A stretch of DNA of 30,080 nucleotides from Pelotomaculum sp. UBA4789 (lineage in GTDB: Bacteria > Bacillota > Desulfotomaculia > Desulfotomaculales > Pelotomaculaceae), in assembly GCA_002402945.1 (NCBI GenBank), contig DHGV01000074.1, positions 1 through 30,080 on the forward strand. The letters are read 5' to 3'. Position 1 is the first letter of the stretch. Every line of letters starts with the position of its first letter. Position numbers and translations under genes: made by a program. The notes under the pieces were generated by a model, which was not told the origin of the DNA, made no database searches, and was given only the letters and a program-made list of their open reading frames with translations. Below, in pieces: positions 17,201 to 24,444 of the stretch.

Positions 17201-17861
17201 TGGGATTATAGCCCAGATCGCCGCCGCCTCGATCAAGGTTGATGATTTTATAAACAGGAGATTTGATAAATGGGAAAGAAAGGGGCACGCCTTTAAGGAT
17301 ATCTGGGATAAAGATGCCGTCTTATTCCCGGAAAAAATAAACGGCCGCTACGTTATTTACCACCGCATAGATCCCAGTATATGGTTAACATATGTGGACA
17401 AGCTGGAATTTCCTTTGTCCAGGGAAAAGCACGCCATAATCATGGGTCCCCGTTTAGGAAATATGTGGGACTCCTTAAAGATAGGCGCGGGTTCCCAACC
17501 AATCAGGACTAAATACGGTTGGCTGCTGATTTACCACGGCGTAGACCGGAACAGGGTGTACCGGCTGGGTGTTATCCTTATCGACCTGGCCAATCCAGAG
17601 CGCCTGCTCTACCGTTCACCGAACCCGATCCTCTCTCCAGAAACCGAGCACGAGATCGGCAAGGCAGGGGAGAGCTGGACGCCAAATGTCGTTTTCACCT
17701 GCGGCGCGGTACCGGCACAGGACAAGGAAGTGCTGGATGCCGGGGACGAAATCCTGGTTTATTACGGCGCTGCAGATACCAACATATGCCTCGCCACCGG
17801 CCTGGTTGGCGACCTGATCCCGGAATCCATCAGACTGGAGATTGAGAGAAAAGACAATTAA
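14280..17861 (+). CDS. Large GT2/GT78-like glycosyltransferase - unknown middle - GH130 fusion (copy B)
   Basis: Paralogue of the fusion at 8210, with the same three-part layout and 1193 residues. The glycosyltransferase part has VVGIPFYNEKD (33-43), PGSNGRGASIRAIL (97-110), LLPADV at the metal-site position (122-127) and GFGIDLWL (214-221). Its acceptor-side region differs clearly from copy A: RPYWGDMVSKLF replaces RHYFEGLLGSLF, and TTPGSGIYSLSHD replaces GSLGGVYAISHD. The unrecognised middle keeps DGTFIPCSAWTWASFSYKGG. The GH130 domain is very close to copy A: GIEDPRV (953-959, predicted acid Asp956), LKIGAGSQPIRTKYGWLLIYHG and NVVFTCGAV. I place the start at ATG 14280, because AAGGAGGG (14266-14273) touches the alternative TTG at 14274. 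It is cytosolic by lack of a signal. manA follows after 52 bases, so both are probably co-transcribed. Altered acceptor use is inference. Confidence 0.85.
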   Translation: MEPEQTRTFESLFRQSIYPVMEHVRTQQNIELVVGIPFYNEKDTISDVLQMIENNLPERYHKHTLVLSVGDPAGAGCLEAIRQLNLKVNHFEFLMNPGSNGRGASIRAILEAAKYLAADVALLPADVRPGEGGLYPDCINLLLNPLRNGYDIAVAILDRPYWGDMVSKLFTVNLLEMFYGCEITTPGSGIYSLSHDLVEDCCTEIKFWGEITRGFGIDLWLITRVICWKKRTCEVQLGSKPAVTTLAKINQVFKQTAEALFECIKKDEDFWSEGRLILKRLDRFDYHNIDRDIEIPTQPPYSQVKMVASYKRSHQLYQTLYELVMPQDLNAVLKEAISMPPARFSLENITWAGMVYYFLLSYWLAKEVRKEDLLDVLTAAFGARLASVGTRLQRLHKALKEVPAAEAARLLFPEADAVREGQRAAFLRLRDDFLRMWEKKASKVEPPFTPAYALEFIPGRPLVLPKIILAPGNREILTGKIFDHLQQKYEDDFEQFIYNSLQVAKGASPAEIARHIQGHMARLEEILNLFLPGDIYTQEGTQQVVDVLFQLFQPQKIFTVKTGILREMLLRFPPVDLMVAGGFMSMQELVDKMNIRYAASLANLILSETHSDQAHAWLLDELRPDNMEETELKPLVLGAKVLSGRLQVGSISHFYGPAARILVSPLSKGTGGEYPKLRFCLYIARHIIIAGNYSTMWRYYAQETRSPGGKISNSLVDHYDAEPFSAHNLLENFHQRALVQRLRILGEKLAEKGYDEEAKLIGISCDSYGKGQVLEDGTFIPCSAWTWASFSYKGGKGLPTPLSSHVEELWFAHDLLEELYRALGYDPGEIWKTVMQLIGEGRSGEYIFDIILGIRPSLVTAVIQQANNYPPAKPLLRYGDIPILIAISENHWESKYVLNPAAFRIEDRVYLLYRAFGDDQVSRLGLAITDGFKVLERLPGPVFFPREESEKKGIEDPRVVIIGDQIYMMYVAYDGIIAQIAAASIKVDDFINRRFDKWERKGHAFKDIWDKDAVLFPEKINGRYVIYHRIDPSIWLTYVDKLEFPLSREKHAIIMGPRLGNMWDSLKIGAGSQPIRTKYGWLLIYHGVDRNRVYRLGVILIDLANPERLLYRSPNPILSPETEHEIGKAGESWTPNVVFTCGAVPAQDKEVLDAGDEILVYYGAADTNICLATGLVGDLIPESIRLEIERKDN

Positions 17862-17913
17862 GAGTTTCAATATAGTCTGCAATGAGGCAATTTACGAAGT
17901 GAGGTAATCAGCT

Positions 17914-18864
17914 GTGAGACCCTATCCCCTGATATTTGAACCTTCATTAAAAAAGCGCATCTGGGGAGGTTCAAAAATAAATGAAATATTTGGTTATCCA
18001 GGCGCGAATCAAAATATAGGTGAAGCCTGGGTTGTTTCCGATCATCCTGAAGGCAAAAGCATTATTATAAATGGTGAATTTTCAGGGGAATCGCTGGGGG
18101 TATTGATGGAAAAATATCCTGAATGGTTCGCTGCCGCTAAATTAAATAAATTTCCTTTACTGGTTAAAGTATTGGATGCCAATGATAATTTATCCGTCCA
18201 GGTTCACCCGGATGATGAGTATGCCATGAGAAATGAAAAGGGCGAAAGCGGTAAAACAGAATGCTGGTATGTGATAGAATCCAAGCCTGGCGCCGAAATT
18301 ATCTTTGGCCATACTGCGGAAAACAAAAGTGAATTTATCCAACTGGCGAAAGAGAATAAATGGGATAGACTGCTGGCGCGGGTTCCCGCCAGGGCAGAGG
18401 ACTTTTTCTTTATCCCGAGCGGGAAGGTGCACGCGATAGGGAAAGGGATTTTACTGCTTGAAGTACAGCAGAATTCAGATATAACCTACCGGATTTATGA
18501 CTATGACAGAATGGGTTTGGATGGCGTAAAAAGGGCTTTGCATTTTGATAAAGCCATTGATATAATTGATTTTCAACCTGCAAATAACAAACCCGAACCT
18601 CATACATTTGAAGAGAAGGGTGCTGCAAAAACAACTTTAGTATCATGCAGTTATTTTACTGTAGAAAAATGGCTGGTTAAAGGCAGGCATGATCTAAAGC
18701 TTTTTGACGTATTTTTATTAATCTTTATTGTGAGCGGAGAGGGAGTACTGATCTATGATGATGGTTCTGTATTATTAACAAAAGGCGTCAGTATGATGAT
18801 TCCGGCCAAGATGGGCGGATGCCGGGTTGTTGGAAATATAGAGGCGATAGTAAGCCACATATAA
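17914..18864 (+). CDS. manA: Mannose-6-phosphate isomerase, class I
   Basis: Interconverts fructose-6-phosphate and mannose-6-phosphate, the entry to GDP-mannose. It is a zinc-dependent cupin of 316 residues, the size of the short Bacillus-type enzyme. The metal ligands are visible: Gln96 and His98 in QVHPDDEY, Glu116 in KTECWYV and His173 in SGKVHAIG. The catalytic Arg193 lies in TYRIYDYDR. The start is GTG at 17914 with GTGAGGTAA in front. It follows the second GT/GH130 fusion closely and ends at a strong terminator, so it closes the mannose block. Together with manC it supplies the nucleotide sugar. A phosphomannomutase is not in this window, though mannose-1-P could also come from GH130 phosphorolysis. 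Confidence 0.95.
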   Translation: MRPYPLIFEPSLKKRIWGGSKINEIFGYPGANQNIGEAWVVSDHPEGKSIIINGEFSGESLGVLMEKYPEWFAAAKLNKFPLLVKVLDANDNLSVQVHPDDEYAMRNEKGESGKTECWYVIESKPGAEIIFGHTAENKSEFIQLAKENKWDRLLARVPARAEDFFFIPSGKVHAIGKGILLLEVQQNSDITYRIYDYDRMGLDGVKRALHFDKAIDIIDFQPANNKPEPHTFEEKGAAKTTLVSCSYFTVEKWLVKGRHDLKLFDVFLLIFIVSGEGVLIYDDGSVLLTKGVSMMIPAKMGGCRVVGNIEAIVSHI

Positions 18865-18923
18865 AATATTTTGTCAAAAATTTTCAGCTGGCGAATAAAT
18901 AAAGAATACAGTTGGTCAGATCG

Positions 18924-18962
18924 CCCTCCGCGGACACAAATAAGTCTGCGGAGGGTTTTTTA
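18924..18962 (+). terminator. Rho-independent terminator after manA
   Basis: A 12-bp stem (ccctccgcggac 18924-18935, gtctgcggaggg 18944-18955, one wobble) with an 8-base loop is followed by TTTTTT. It separates the mannose block from the pilus operon. Confidence 0.92.
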
Positions 18963-19040
18963 GCGCCTATTTTGCGTCCTGCATAGGATAAAAAATATTT
19001 TCGTGTTTGACAAAATTCGATCTTTTATCTGAAGGAAATT

Positions 19041-19049
19041 TGTTATAAT
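19041..19049 (+). promoter_or_regulatory. Extended -10 promoter candidate for the pilus operon
   Basis: TGTTATAAT gives a perfect TATAAT (19044-19049) with a TGn extension. The upstream TTGACA (19007-19012) is 31 bases away, too far to pair with it. If used, the transcript would have a leader of about 290 bases running through the repeat block. Confidence 0.45.
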
Positions 19050-19105
19050 AGTTAAATATAGGAAATATTAGTAAATATAATTATATAATACATTTAATGA
19101 AAGAG

Positions 19106-19254
19106 GGAGCAGGGGGACGGTTCTTTTGCTTCCAAAACGTGTCAAGGGGACGGTTCTTGTGACACGATTTTGTGCCATTATCAGTGGTTAAGCAGCGCTT
19201 GAGAGTTGTAGGTGCGGCTTCAGCCGCACACGGTCGGCTAAAGCCGGCCCTACA
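19106..19254. repeat. Composite palindromic repeat block, forward copy
   Basis: Three units lie in a row. B1 (19106-19133) has ggagca and tgcttcc around gggggacggttctttt. B2 (19139-19165) has gtgtc and gacac around aaggggacggttcttgt. C (19207-19254) is bounded by tgtagg and ccctaca and contains the hairpins tgcggcttcagccgca and ggctaaagcc. The same three units occur in reverse order and orientation at 26188-26302. B1 also occurs at 29962. Confidence 0.8.
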
Positions 19255-19349
19255 GGACCCAGGATGGCACAAACGCTCAGGATGATACACGCAGGATGAT
19301 ACAAAGCGCAAGATGATATTGCTTGGAGCCTATTTTACAGGATTGATTA

Positions 19350-19874
19350 GTGATGCTGATGTCAGGTGATTATCGCAGCGATGTTTTAGCCAACAACAAA
19401 GGGTTCACCTTGCTGGAATTGACCATTGTTATTTCCATTACGATTTTGTTCATATATTTTACTCCCGTATTTCCCAGGATCTTTGACCGGCAAAAACTGT
19501 ATTTTACCGCTTCGGTCATGGCAGAAGATATCCGTTTGGCCCAGCAGCTGAATATCAACCAGGATGCGGTTTACACCATCATCTTCGACTGTCAGAACGA
19601 CAGGTATTTCATCCAGAGAAATGTCTATACCCATAAAAAAACCGATCTGCCCGGCGGGATAGACCTGGTAACAACCAATTTCGATTTTGACAACAACACG
19701 GGGAACGGCTGCGACAATAAATTGAGATTCAATACGGAAGGTGAGCCATTCCGCATTAACGGTTTCCTGTACGGCGGGCACGTCACTTTGCGTAATCAAA
19801 ACGGGGAATTCCTGTATGTTATTGTTGCTTCTGTGACAGGCAGGGTAAGGGTGGACAAGCAGCCGCCACTGTAA
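19350..19874 (+). CDS. Type IV prepilin / pseudopilin (GspH/FimT-like)
   Basis: A minor pilin or pseudopilin, inserted in the membrane and cleaved by prepilin peptidase. The class III signal is clear: a short basic leader, then NNKG before FTLLELTIVISITILFIYF, with cleavage after Gly18 and the conserved Glu at +5 of the mature protein. The remaining 130 or so residues would form a beta-rich globular head (KTDLPGGIDLVTTNFDFD, then RITL-like strands) as in GspH/FimT. GTG 19350, ATG 19353 and ATG 19359 are all in frame; the weak CAGGATT site best fits 19353. It is the first gene of a seven-gene operon, 23 bases before the next pilin. The exact pilin type is inferred from gene order and length. 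Confidence 0.8.
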   Translation: MMLMSGDYRSDVLANNKGFTLLELTIVISITILFIYFTPVFPRIFDRQKLYFTASVMAEDIRLAQQLNINQDAVYTIIFDCQNDRYFIQRNVYTHKKTDLPGGIDLVTTNFDFDNNTGNGCDNKLRFNTEGEPFRINGFLYGGHVTLRNQNGEFLYVIVASVTGRVRVDKQPPL

Positions 19875-19897
19875 ATGAAAAGCGAGATGATTCAAGG

Positions 19898-20455
19898 TTG
19901 ATCTTAAATCAGAAAGGCATGAGCCTGATAGAGGTCTCTGTCTCCATTCTTATTTTGGGCATTGTTGCTTTCCCGCTGGCATATTTGTACCGCTCCGGCA
20001 GCGTTTATACAGCCGAAGCCAAACACGAGATTGCCGCCTTAAACTTTGCCGCTGCTGTAATGGAAGAGATAAAAGCCATTCCTGACAACCAGACTGGATT
20101 TGTCCGGGAGGCGGCTGCAAATACAGTGACCTTGGAAAACAGGAGCAGCGGGTCAGACGGTTTTTATAACAATTTTCACATTGCTATCTGCAGCGGGCCC
20201 GGCGCCGGCCAGGTCAAAAAAATAACCGGCTACGACGGGGAGATGAGGCGTGCTGTTATAGATTCAGATTGGCTGACAATGCCCGATACGGCCTCTTCTT
20301 ATATCATCTTTGGGCAGTGCCCCGGCAATTACCCTCTTATGGTAGCGGCCGAAGCAGGCAGGGACAACCTGAAGACGATCAGGGTAACAGTGTCCTACCC
20401 TGCAAATAGCCAGAAAAAAGATGTGTCCCTGATTGCTGAAAAATTAAAGAGGTAG
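19898..20455 (+). CDS. Type IV prepilin / pseudopilin (PilV/GspI-like)
   Basis: Second minor pilin of the operon. The leader is only seven residues, ending NQKG, followed by MSLIEVSVSILILGIVAFPLA with Glu at +5. This is the typical class III prepilin signal and N-terminal helix that packs into the filament core. The other 150 residues form a soluble head of unknown binding partner. The likely start is TTG at 19898; no ATG is in frame before the leader, and the stop of the preceding gene lies just upstream. The stop is six bases before the next pilin gene. Assignment to the PilV/GspI type rests on position after a GspH-like and before a PilW-like protein. Confidence 0.8.
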   Translation: MILNQKGMSLIEVSVSILILGIVAFPLAYLYRSGSVYTAEAKHEIAALNFAAAVMEEIKAIPDNQTGFVREAAANTVTLENRSSGSDGFYNNFHIAICSGPGAGQVKKITGYDGEMRRAVIDSDWLTMPDTASSYIIFGQCPGNYPLMVAAEAGRDNLKTIRVTVSYPANSQKKDVSLIAEKLKR

Positions 20456-20461
20456 AGCCGT

Positions 20462-20917
20462 ATGCCGGACAATAAAGGCTACACCGTAATCGAAACCTTC
20501 ATCGCCGCCTTAATATTTTTTGCTGCGGTTTCAGCTGTGCTTTACGTTTATTCGCAAGAGTACTCTTTGTACATTGATAATAACAGCAGGGTCGAAGTGC
20601 AGGAGAACATGCGCATCGCCTTAAAGAAAATGTACCGCGGCGTAAGGCAGGCCGGCAGCGTTATATCCTGCAGTGACACGGAGTTAATACTGGAACCGGC
20701 TCCGGGTGACAACGTCCGCGGTTTCAGATACGACCAGGCCGGCAAAGAGGCGGAGGTTAATGTGGGCGGTGTATATTTGCCGGTGGCAAGCCAGATCACC
20801 TACCTGCATTTTGACTACAGCACAGCAAGCCGAATCGTAAAAATTACCATAAACGGCCAAAAAGGGAACAGCGGCGTGCTTGAAATGAGTACAAGCGTGC
20901 AGGTGAGGGCAGATTAA
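20462..20917 (+). CDS. Type IV prepilin / pseudopilin (PilW/GspJ-like)
   Basis: Third minor pilin. The six-residue leader MPDNKG is followed by YTVIETFIAALIFFAAVSAVLY, with cleavage after Gly6 and Glu at +5. QENMRIALKKMYRGVRQAG (41-59) is the helix region after the membrane segment typical of PilW/GspJ proteins. The 151 residues make it a short member, and a beta-rich head occupies the C-terminal half. AAAGAGGTAGAG upstream overlaps the end of the preceding gene, so translation is probably coupled. It is part of the same operon as its neighbours. Confidence 0.8.
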   Translation: MPDNKGYTVIETFIAALIFFAAVSAVLYVYSQEYSLYIDNNSRVEVQENMRIALKKMYRGVRQAGSVISCSDTELILEPAPGDNVRGFRYDQAGKEAEVNVGGVYLPVASQITYLHFDYSTASRIVKITINGQKGNSGVLEMSTSVQVRAD

Positions 20918-20934
20918 CACAGGGGGTATTTGCC

Positions 20935-22185
20935 ATGCTGATCCAGAATGCCAGGGGCCAGAGCATGCTGATGGTGCTGATCATCACCCTGGCTATTTTC
21001 TTAACCGGCAGCGCCGCCCTGGCCCTGGGAACAAATGCCGGAAAAATCGCCTCCTTCGAGGTTAATCAGGAAAAAGCATATTACATTGCCGAAGCCGGGA
21101 TAGAAAAGGTTATGGCTGATGCCCGGTATGGCCGGGAGTGGCTGATGGATTTGAATACCGGCGGCAGTTATGATTACCTGGCTAATAATTTAGGTGGCGC
21201 AAAAAATTACGGCGAGGGGACATTGGAATACATCAATGTGAAAAAACTGGCCGAGGATGACGGACAGGCAGTCCTGGAAATAGAAGCCTGGGGCAAGTGC
21301 AGGGGCTGCATAAAAAAGATCAGGACAAATACGGTTTTTAATACGGTTTACGCTAAAAATCTGTTCAGGGGATTATGGATTAAGGACAGTAACGCGCCCG
21401 GCGGACATGTTTTCAGCCTGCACACCGATGTTTATTTTTCCAATGGTGACGCGGTGATCAACGAAGGCTCAGTTATTACAGGGAATATATACAGCCGCGG
21501 CACAGTTTTCTTCCAGGGCGCGGCTGGGAGCGCCACCGTGATCGAGGGAGATGTGTATGCTTCAGGTGGCGTTGCTTTAACCGGGGCCGGCCCGGTTGCG
21601 ATCAGCGGTTTTATTTATGTTGACGATATCAGCAAGGTCCCGGAGGAATTTAAAGACATTGCGGTTGTTCTGCCCGCCGGGGAACTGAATACCAAAATAC
21701 CGGAAAGCGCAGCATTCCCGGAACTGCTTAGCGCCGGCAGGCTGAAATGGTACCGGGAAAACGCAGATTTTAATGCACTGCCGGACAGCAGTGAGCAAGT
21801 CATGGTTTTCACAGACGGCATATATTTTTTAGCAGGCGGCCAGGAGCTTTCCGGTACATACAGCGGGAACGCTGTGATTGTTGTGGACGGCAGTGTGACA
21901 ATCAGCAGCTTAAGGAAAAACGCTGAGAGCGACAGCCTGGCGATACTGTCTGCCGCTGATGTCAGCCTTATCGCGGCAAACGAAGCCACAGACGCTTTGA
22001 TTTACGCCAAAAACCAAGTCAATTTGAGCAATGGCGTCTTGATCAACGGCACCGTGCTGTCACCTGTCCTGGCTTCGCAGGGCAGCCTGATCAGCATCTC
22101 TGATGATGAAAACATGTTTAATAATTTCAGGGATACCAACAACTGGTCCACCTGCTTTACAAGAATAACCAAATGGAGCGAGTAG
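20935..22185 (+). CDS. PilX/GspK-like pilus assembly protein with beta-helical C-terminal part
   Basis: The N-terminus MLIQNARG then QSMLMVLIITLAIFLTGSA is a prepilin-like membrane segment without the Glu at +5, as in PilX and GspK tip proteins. EKAYYIAEAGIEKVMADA (45-62) is the conserved PilX stretch. Residues about 170-400 have repeated short strands with Gly turns (GNIYSRGTVFFQG, GDVYASGGVALTG, SGNAVIVVDGSVTIS), suggesting a beta-helical or bactofilin-like fold. Such a part could be displayed at the pilus tip as an adhesive or structural head. Its 416 residues are longer than the classic PilX. The ATG at 20935 follows CAGGGGG. Its TAG stop is next to the pilM gene, so the two are probably coupled. 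Confidence 0.75.
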   Translation: MLIQNARGQSMLMVLIITLAIFLTGSAALALGTNAGKIASFEVNQEKAYYIAEAGIEKVMADARYGREWLMDLNTGGSYDYLANNLGGAKNYGEGTLEYINVKKLAEDDGQAVLEIEAWGKCRGCIKKIRTNTVFNTVYAKNLFRGLWIKDSNAPGGHVFSLHTDVYFSNGDAVINEGSVITGNIYSRGTVFFQGAAGSATVIEGDVYASGGVALTGAGPVAISGFIYVDDISKVPEEFKDIAVVLPAGELNTKIPESAAFPELLSAGRLKWYRENADFNALPDSSEQVMVFTDGIYFLAGGQELSGTYSGNAVIVVDGSVTISSLRKNAESDSLAILSAADVSLIAANEATDALIYAKNQVNLSNGVLINGTVLSPVLASQGSLISISDDENMFNNFRDTNNWSTCFTRITKWSE

Positions 22186-22194
22186 GTGCATGGT

Positions 22195-23148
22195 ATGAAA
22201 AAATATCTGCGGCGGTTACTGCCGGAAAAGAAAACATTTACCGGAGTGGATATCGGCACAGAAGAAATAAAAGCAGCTGAAATCAGGATCACTGACGGGT
22301 ATCCGGAGGTGGCTTCGCTAAGGAGGCTGCCCAGTCCGCCCGGGGTATGGACTGACAATTTTGATGAGGAAAGCCTGGTCCAGTGTTTAAAAGAACTCTG
22401 CAGGCCCAACTGCAGAGAGGTTATAACCTGCATTGGCGGTGAAAAAGCAGTCAGCCGGATAGTAAGACTGCCGCGGCTGAACGAAAAGGAACTCTGGTCA
22501 GCGGCGCGGTTCGAGATAGAGAAATTTGTGCCCACACCAGTCGATCAGCTTGTCATCAGGTGCATCAGGCTGGGGAGAACGGTTAATTTCTCCGCAAATA
22601 AACAGGCAGGGGGATCGCGAGATGATGGCAGCGCTCCGAAAACGGAGGACCTGCTCATCCTGGCCGTACCCCTGGCGACAGTATACCAGTATCACGGCAT
22701 ATTTTCCCGGGCAGGGTTCACTTTGGCAGCAGTCGATTTGCAGGCGTTCGCCTTGTGGCGGGTATTTGGCAGGGACACACAGGGGACCGCAGCCCTGGCA
22801 GATATCGGCGCCAGGACCTCTCACTTTGTCCTGCTCAGGGACGGGTTAATCAGGTTCATCCGTCACCTGCCTGCCGGCAGTGAAAATATTTCAGAATGCA
22901 TAAAAGAACTGCAGCGCTCGCTGGATTATTTCACCAGGCATGAGGATATTTCAGCGGAAAAAGTTGTCTTTAGCGGCAGGCTGGGCAATTTTAGAGAATT
23001 AAATGAAGAGCTGCAGCAAAATCCTGGGATTGGCTCTGACGCCGGCGCCCCGGTAGTGGATTTTACAGCCGGCGTAACATACGATCCGGCTTTTGCTGTT
23101 TCTGTAGGGCTGGCCTTGAGGGAGGTGTCCGGTAATGTCATTGTATAA
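22195..23148 (+). CDS. pilM: Type IV pilus assembly protein PilM (actin-like)
   Basis: Cytosolic actin-like ATPase that forms the inner-membrane alignment platform with PilN and PilO. The first phosphate loop is FTGVDIGTEEIKAAEI near the N-terminus and the second is ALADIGARTSHFVLLRDG. ARFEIEKFVPTPVDQLVI is the family block after the first subdomain. The length, about 317 residues, is slightly short of the common 350. I favour ATG 22195 over GTG 22186, because AGGTG at 22184-22188 sits six bases before the ATG. Its 3' end overlaps pilN by 14 bases, showing tight coupling. The motor ATPases (PilB, PilT), PilC, prepilin peptidase and any secretin are not in this window. Confidence 0.88.
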   Translation: MKKYLRRLLPEKKTFTGVDIGTEEIKAAEIRITDGYPEVASLRRLPSPPGVWTDNFDEESLVQCLKELCRPNCREVITCIGGEKAVSRIVRLPRLNEKELWSAARFEIEKFVPTPVDQLVIRCIRLGRTVNFSANKQAGGSRDDGSAPKTEDLLILAVPLATVYQYHGIFSRAGFTLAAVDLQAFALWRVFGRDTQGTAALADIGARTSHFVLLRDGLIRFIRHLPAGSENISECIKELQRSLDYFTRHEDISAEKVVFSGRLGNFRELNEELQQNPGIGSDAGAPVVDFTAGVTYDPAFAVSVGLALREVSGNVIV

Positions 23149-23740
23149 GGTCAACTTATTACCGCCCAAGCTGCAGCGGGAGGGAGTCATCGATGTCCGG
23201 AGGCTGGTATTAATTTTGGCTGCTATACTACCGGTAGTCCTGCTGCTTGGGTGCTGCCTGTTATTCCGGGTAAACTATTCAGTAATTAACAACGAACTGG
23301 CTGAAACCAGGGCGCAGGCCGCTGCCCTGTCGCCGGCCCTGTCAAGGCTGGAAGGGGTTGTCAGGGAAAGGGCAGAGCTGGAGGAGACCATCGAGGAGTG
23401 CGAAGAAATATCAAGGAAGCATATTTCCTGGTCCGGCGTGCTGGAGGACCTGGGCAGGGCGGCGCCAATTGACTTGTGGCTGACCGGGCTGAATATTGCC
23501 AACAAGGATGACGCTGTTTCAAAAACAGCCCCCGGCCGCGGGCAGGAGGAATCCACTGTCTATACCCGCCCCAACCAGCTTGCAGTCAGAGGTGTTTCCC
23601 GGAGCCTGCCCTCGATTGGGATATTCATCAGGAAATTAATTGAATTGCCCTATTTCGAGGAAGTAAAGCTGGTAAAAGTTAATGCCGTCAACGAAGGTAT
23701 GGAATTTGAAATCACAGCAAGGGTAAAGGATGAGAGCTGA
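23135..23740 (+). CDS. pilN: Type IV pilus assembly protein PilN
   Basis: Bitopic inner-membrane protein that binds PilM through its N-terminal tail. The family signature is visible at once: YKVNLLPPKLQ (residues 4-14). One membrane helix follows (about 24-46, VLILAAILPVVLLLGCCLLF). A coiled-coil region rich in Ala and Glu (about 50-95) leads to a small ferredoxin-like domain that would pair with PilO. Its 201 residues are typical. The ATG at 23135 lies inside pilM behind GGGAGGTG. The stop overlaps the next gene's start (TGATG), so translation is coupled. A stretch with TAPGRGQEES near residue 130 is probably a flexible insertion. Confidence 0.87.
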   Translation: MSLYKVNLLPPKLQREGVIDVRRLVLILAAILPVVLLLGCCLLFRVNYSVINNELAETRAQAAALSPALSRLEGVVRERAELEETIEECEEISRKHISWSGVLEDLGRAAPIDLWLTGLNIANKDDAVSKTAPGRGQEESTVYTRPNQLAVRGVSRSLPSIGIFIRKLIELPYFEEVKLVKVNAVNEGMEFEITARVKDES

Positions 23741-24444
23741 TGAGAGACAGGCTGGGCAAAAAGGAATACCTGGTTTTAATCGGGCTGGTAACCGGCGCGC
23801 TGGTGTTTTCCCTGATTAATTTTATCCTGGCGCCGCAGGCCAGGGCGTACACCCAGGCTAAATATGAACTGGCGTGTGAAAAGGACAGCCTTTCCGCAGC
23901 GCGGGCCGCAGTGGCTTCAGCGCCTGAAGAACGTGACAGGCTGAACAATATCAAAGAAGAGTTTGCCGTCAAGACTGATCCCTATGCTAAAAACATCAGG
24001 GATGGTGCGGACATAATATTTTTGGGAAATATTACGGCCGCCGGGAACATTATGGCCATTGAAATTGTGCCGGGTAATATTATCGAAAAACCGCATACTT
24101 TAGAGCTGCCTGTCAGAATAACACTGCAGGGTGACTACCGGAGCGTGGTCGATTTCTGTAAGAGGATAGATAAAGGCAGTAAAGGCTGTACATCTGAGAT
24201 CAGAAGCCTGAGCATCGAAACTGCCAGCCCATCCAAAACTGCAAAAACCACAGACCCTGCTGCAAATACCGGGGCGATCAGGGCTGTGGTTGGGATTGTG
24301 ATGTACTCAGTTAAAAACCCGGAAGGGAAGCTTTATCTGGAAGGGCTGGCCAAAACGCTGACCGGCCGTCAGGATGTTTTCAGACCTGCGGCAGCCAATA
24401 CGCGGCCGCCCGGCCTTTCCAGTTATTTCAGTGATCCTTCATAA
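23740..24444 (+). CDS. pilO: Type IV pilus assembly protein PilO-like
   Basis: Partner of PilN in the inner-membrane platform. A short cytosolic tail is followed by one membrane helix (about 10-31, YLVLIGLVTGALVFSLINFIL). A coiled coil follows (about 38-75, LACEKDSLSAARAAVASAPEERDRLNNIKEEF) and then a ferredoxin-like domain containing LELPVRITLQGDYRSVVDFCKRID, a stretch typical of PilO/GspM-like proteins. The 234 residues include a C-terminal tail after residue about 170 with little recognisable order. It starts within the pilN stop codon (one-base overlap). It ends the operon. No terminator with a T-run was found after it. Confidence 0.8.
   Translation: MRDRLGKKEYLVLIGLVTGALVFSLINFILAPQARAYTQAKYELACEKDSLSAARAAVASAPEERDRLNNIKEEFAVKTDPYAKNIRDGADIIFLGNITAAGNIMAIEIVPGNIIEKPHTLELPVRITLQGDYRSVVDFCKRIDKGSKGCTSEIRSLSIETASPSKTAKTTDPAANTGAIRAVVGIVMYSVKNPEGKLYLEGLAKTLTGRQDVFRPAAANTRPPGLSSYFSDPS

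Larger units (their letters stand above)
18865..19349. other. Gene-free stretch between manA and the pilus operon
   Basis: This 485-base stretch holds, in order, the manA terminator (18924-18962), an extended -10 box (19041-19049) and a composite palindromic repeat block (19106-19254). The remaining sequence is AT-rich at first and then carries aggatg/gatgata-rich filler at 19260-19320. No coding frame is supported. Confidence 0.6.

Noticed and set aside
19007..19012. TTGACA as -35 for the TATAAT at 19044
   Set aside because: The gap is 31 bases, far outside the usual 16-18. Only the extended -10 is kept as a candidate.
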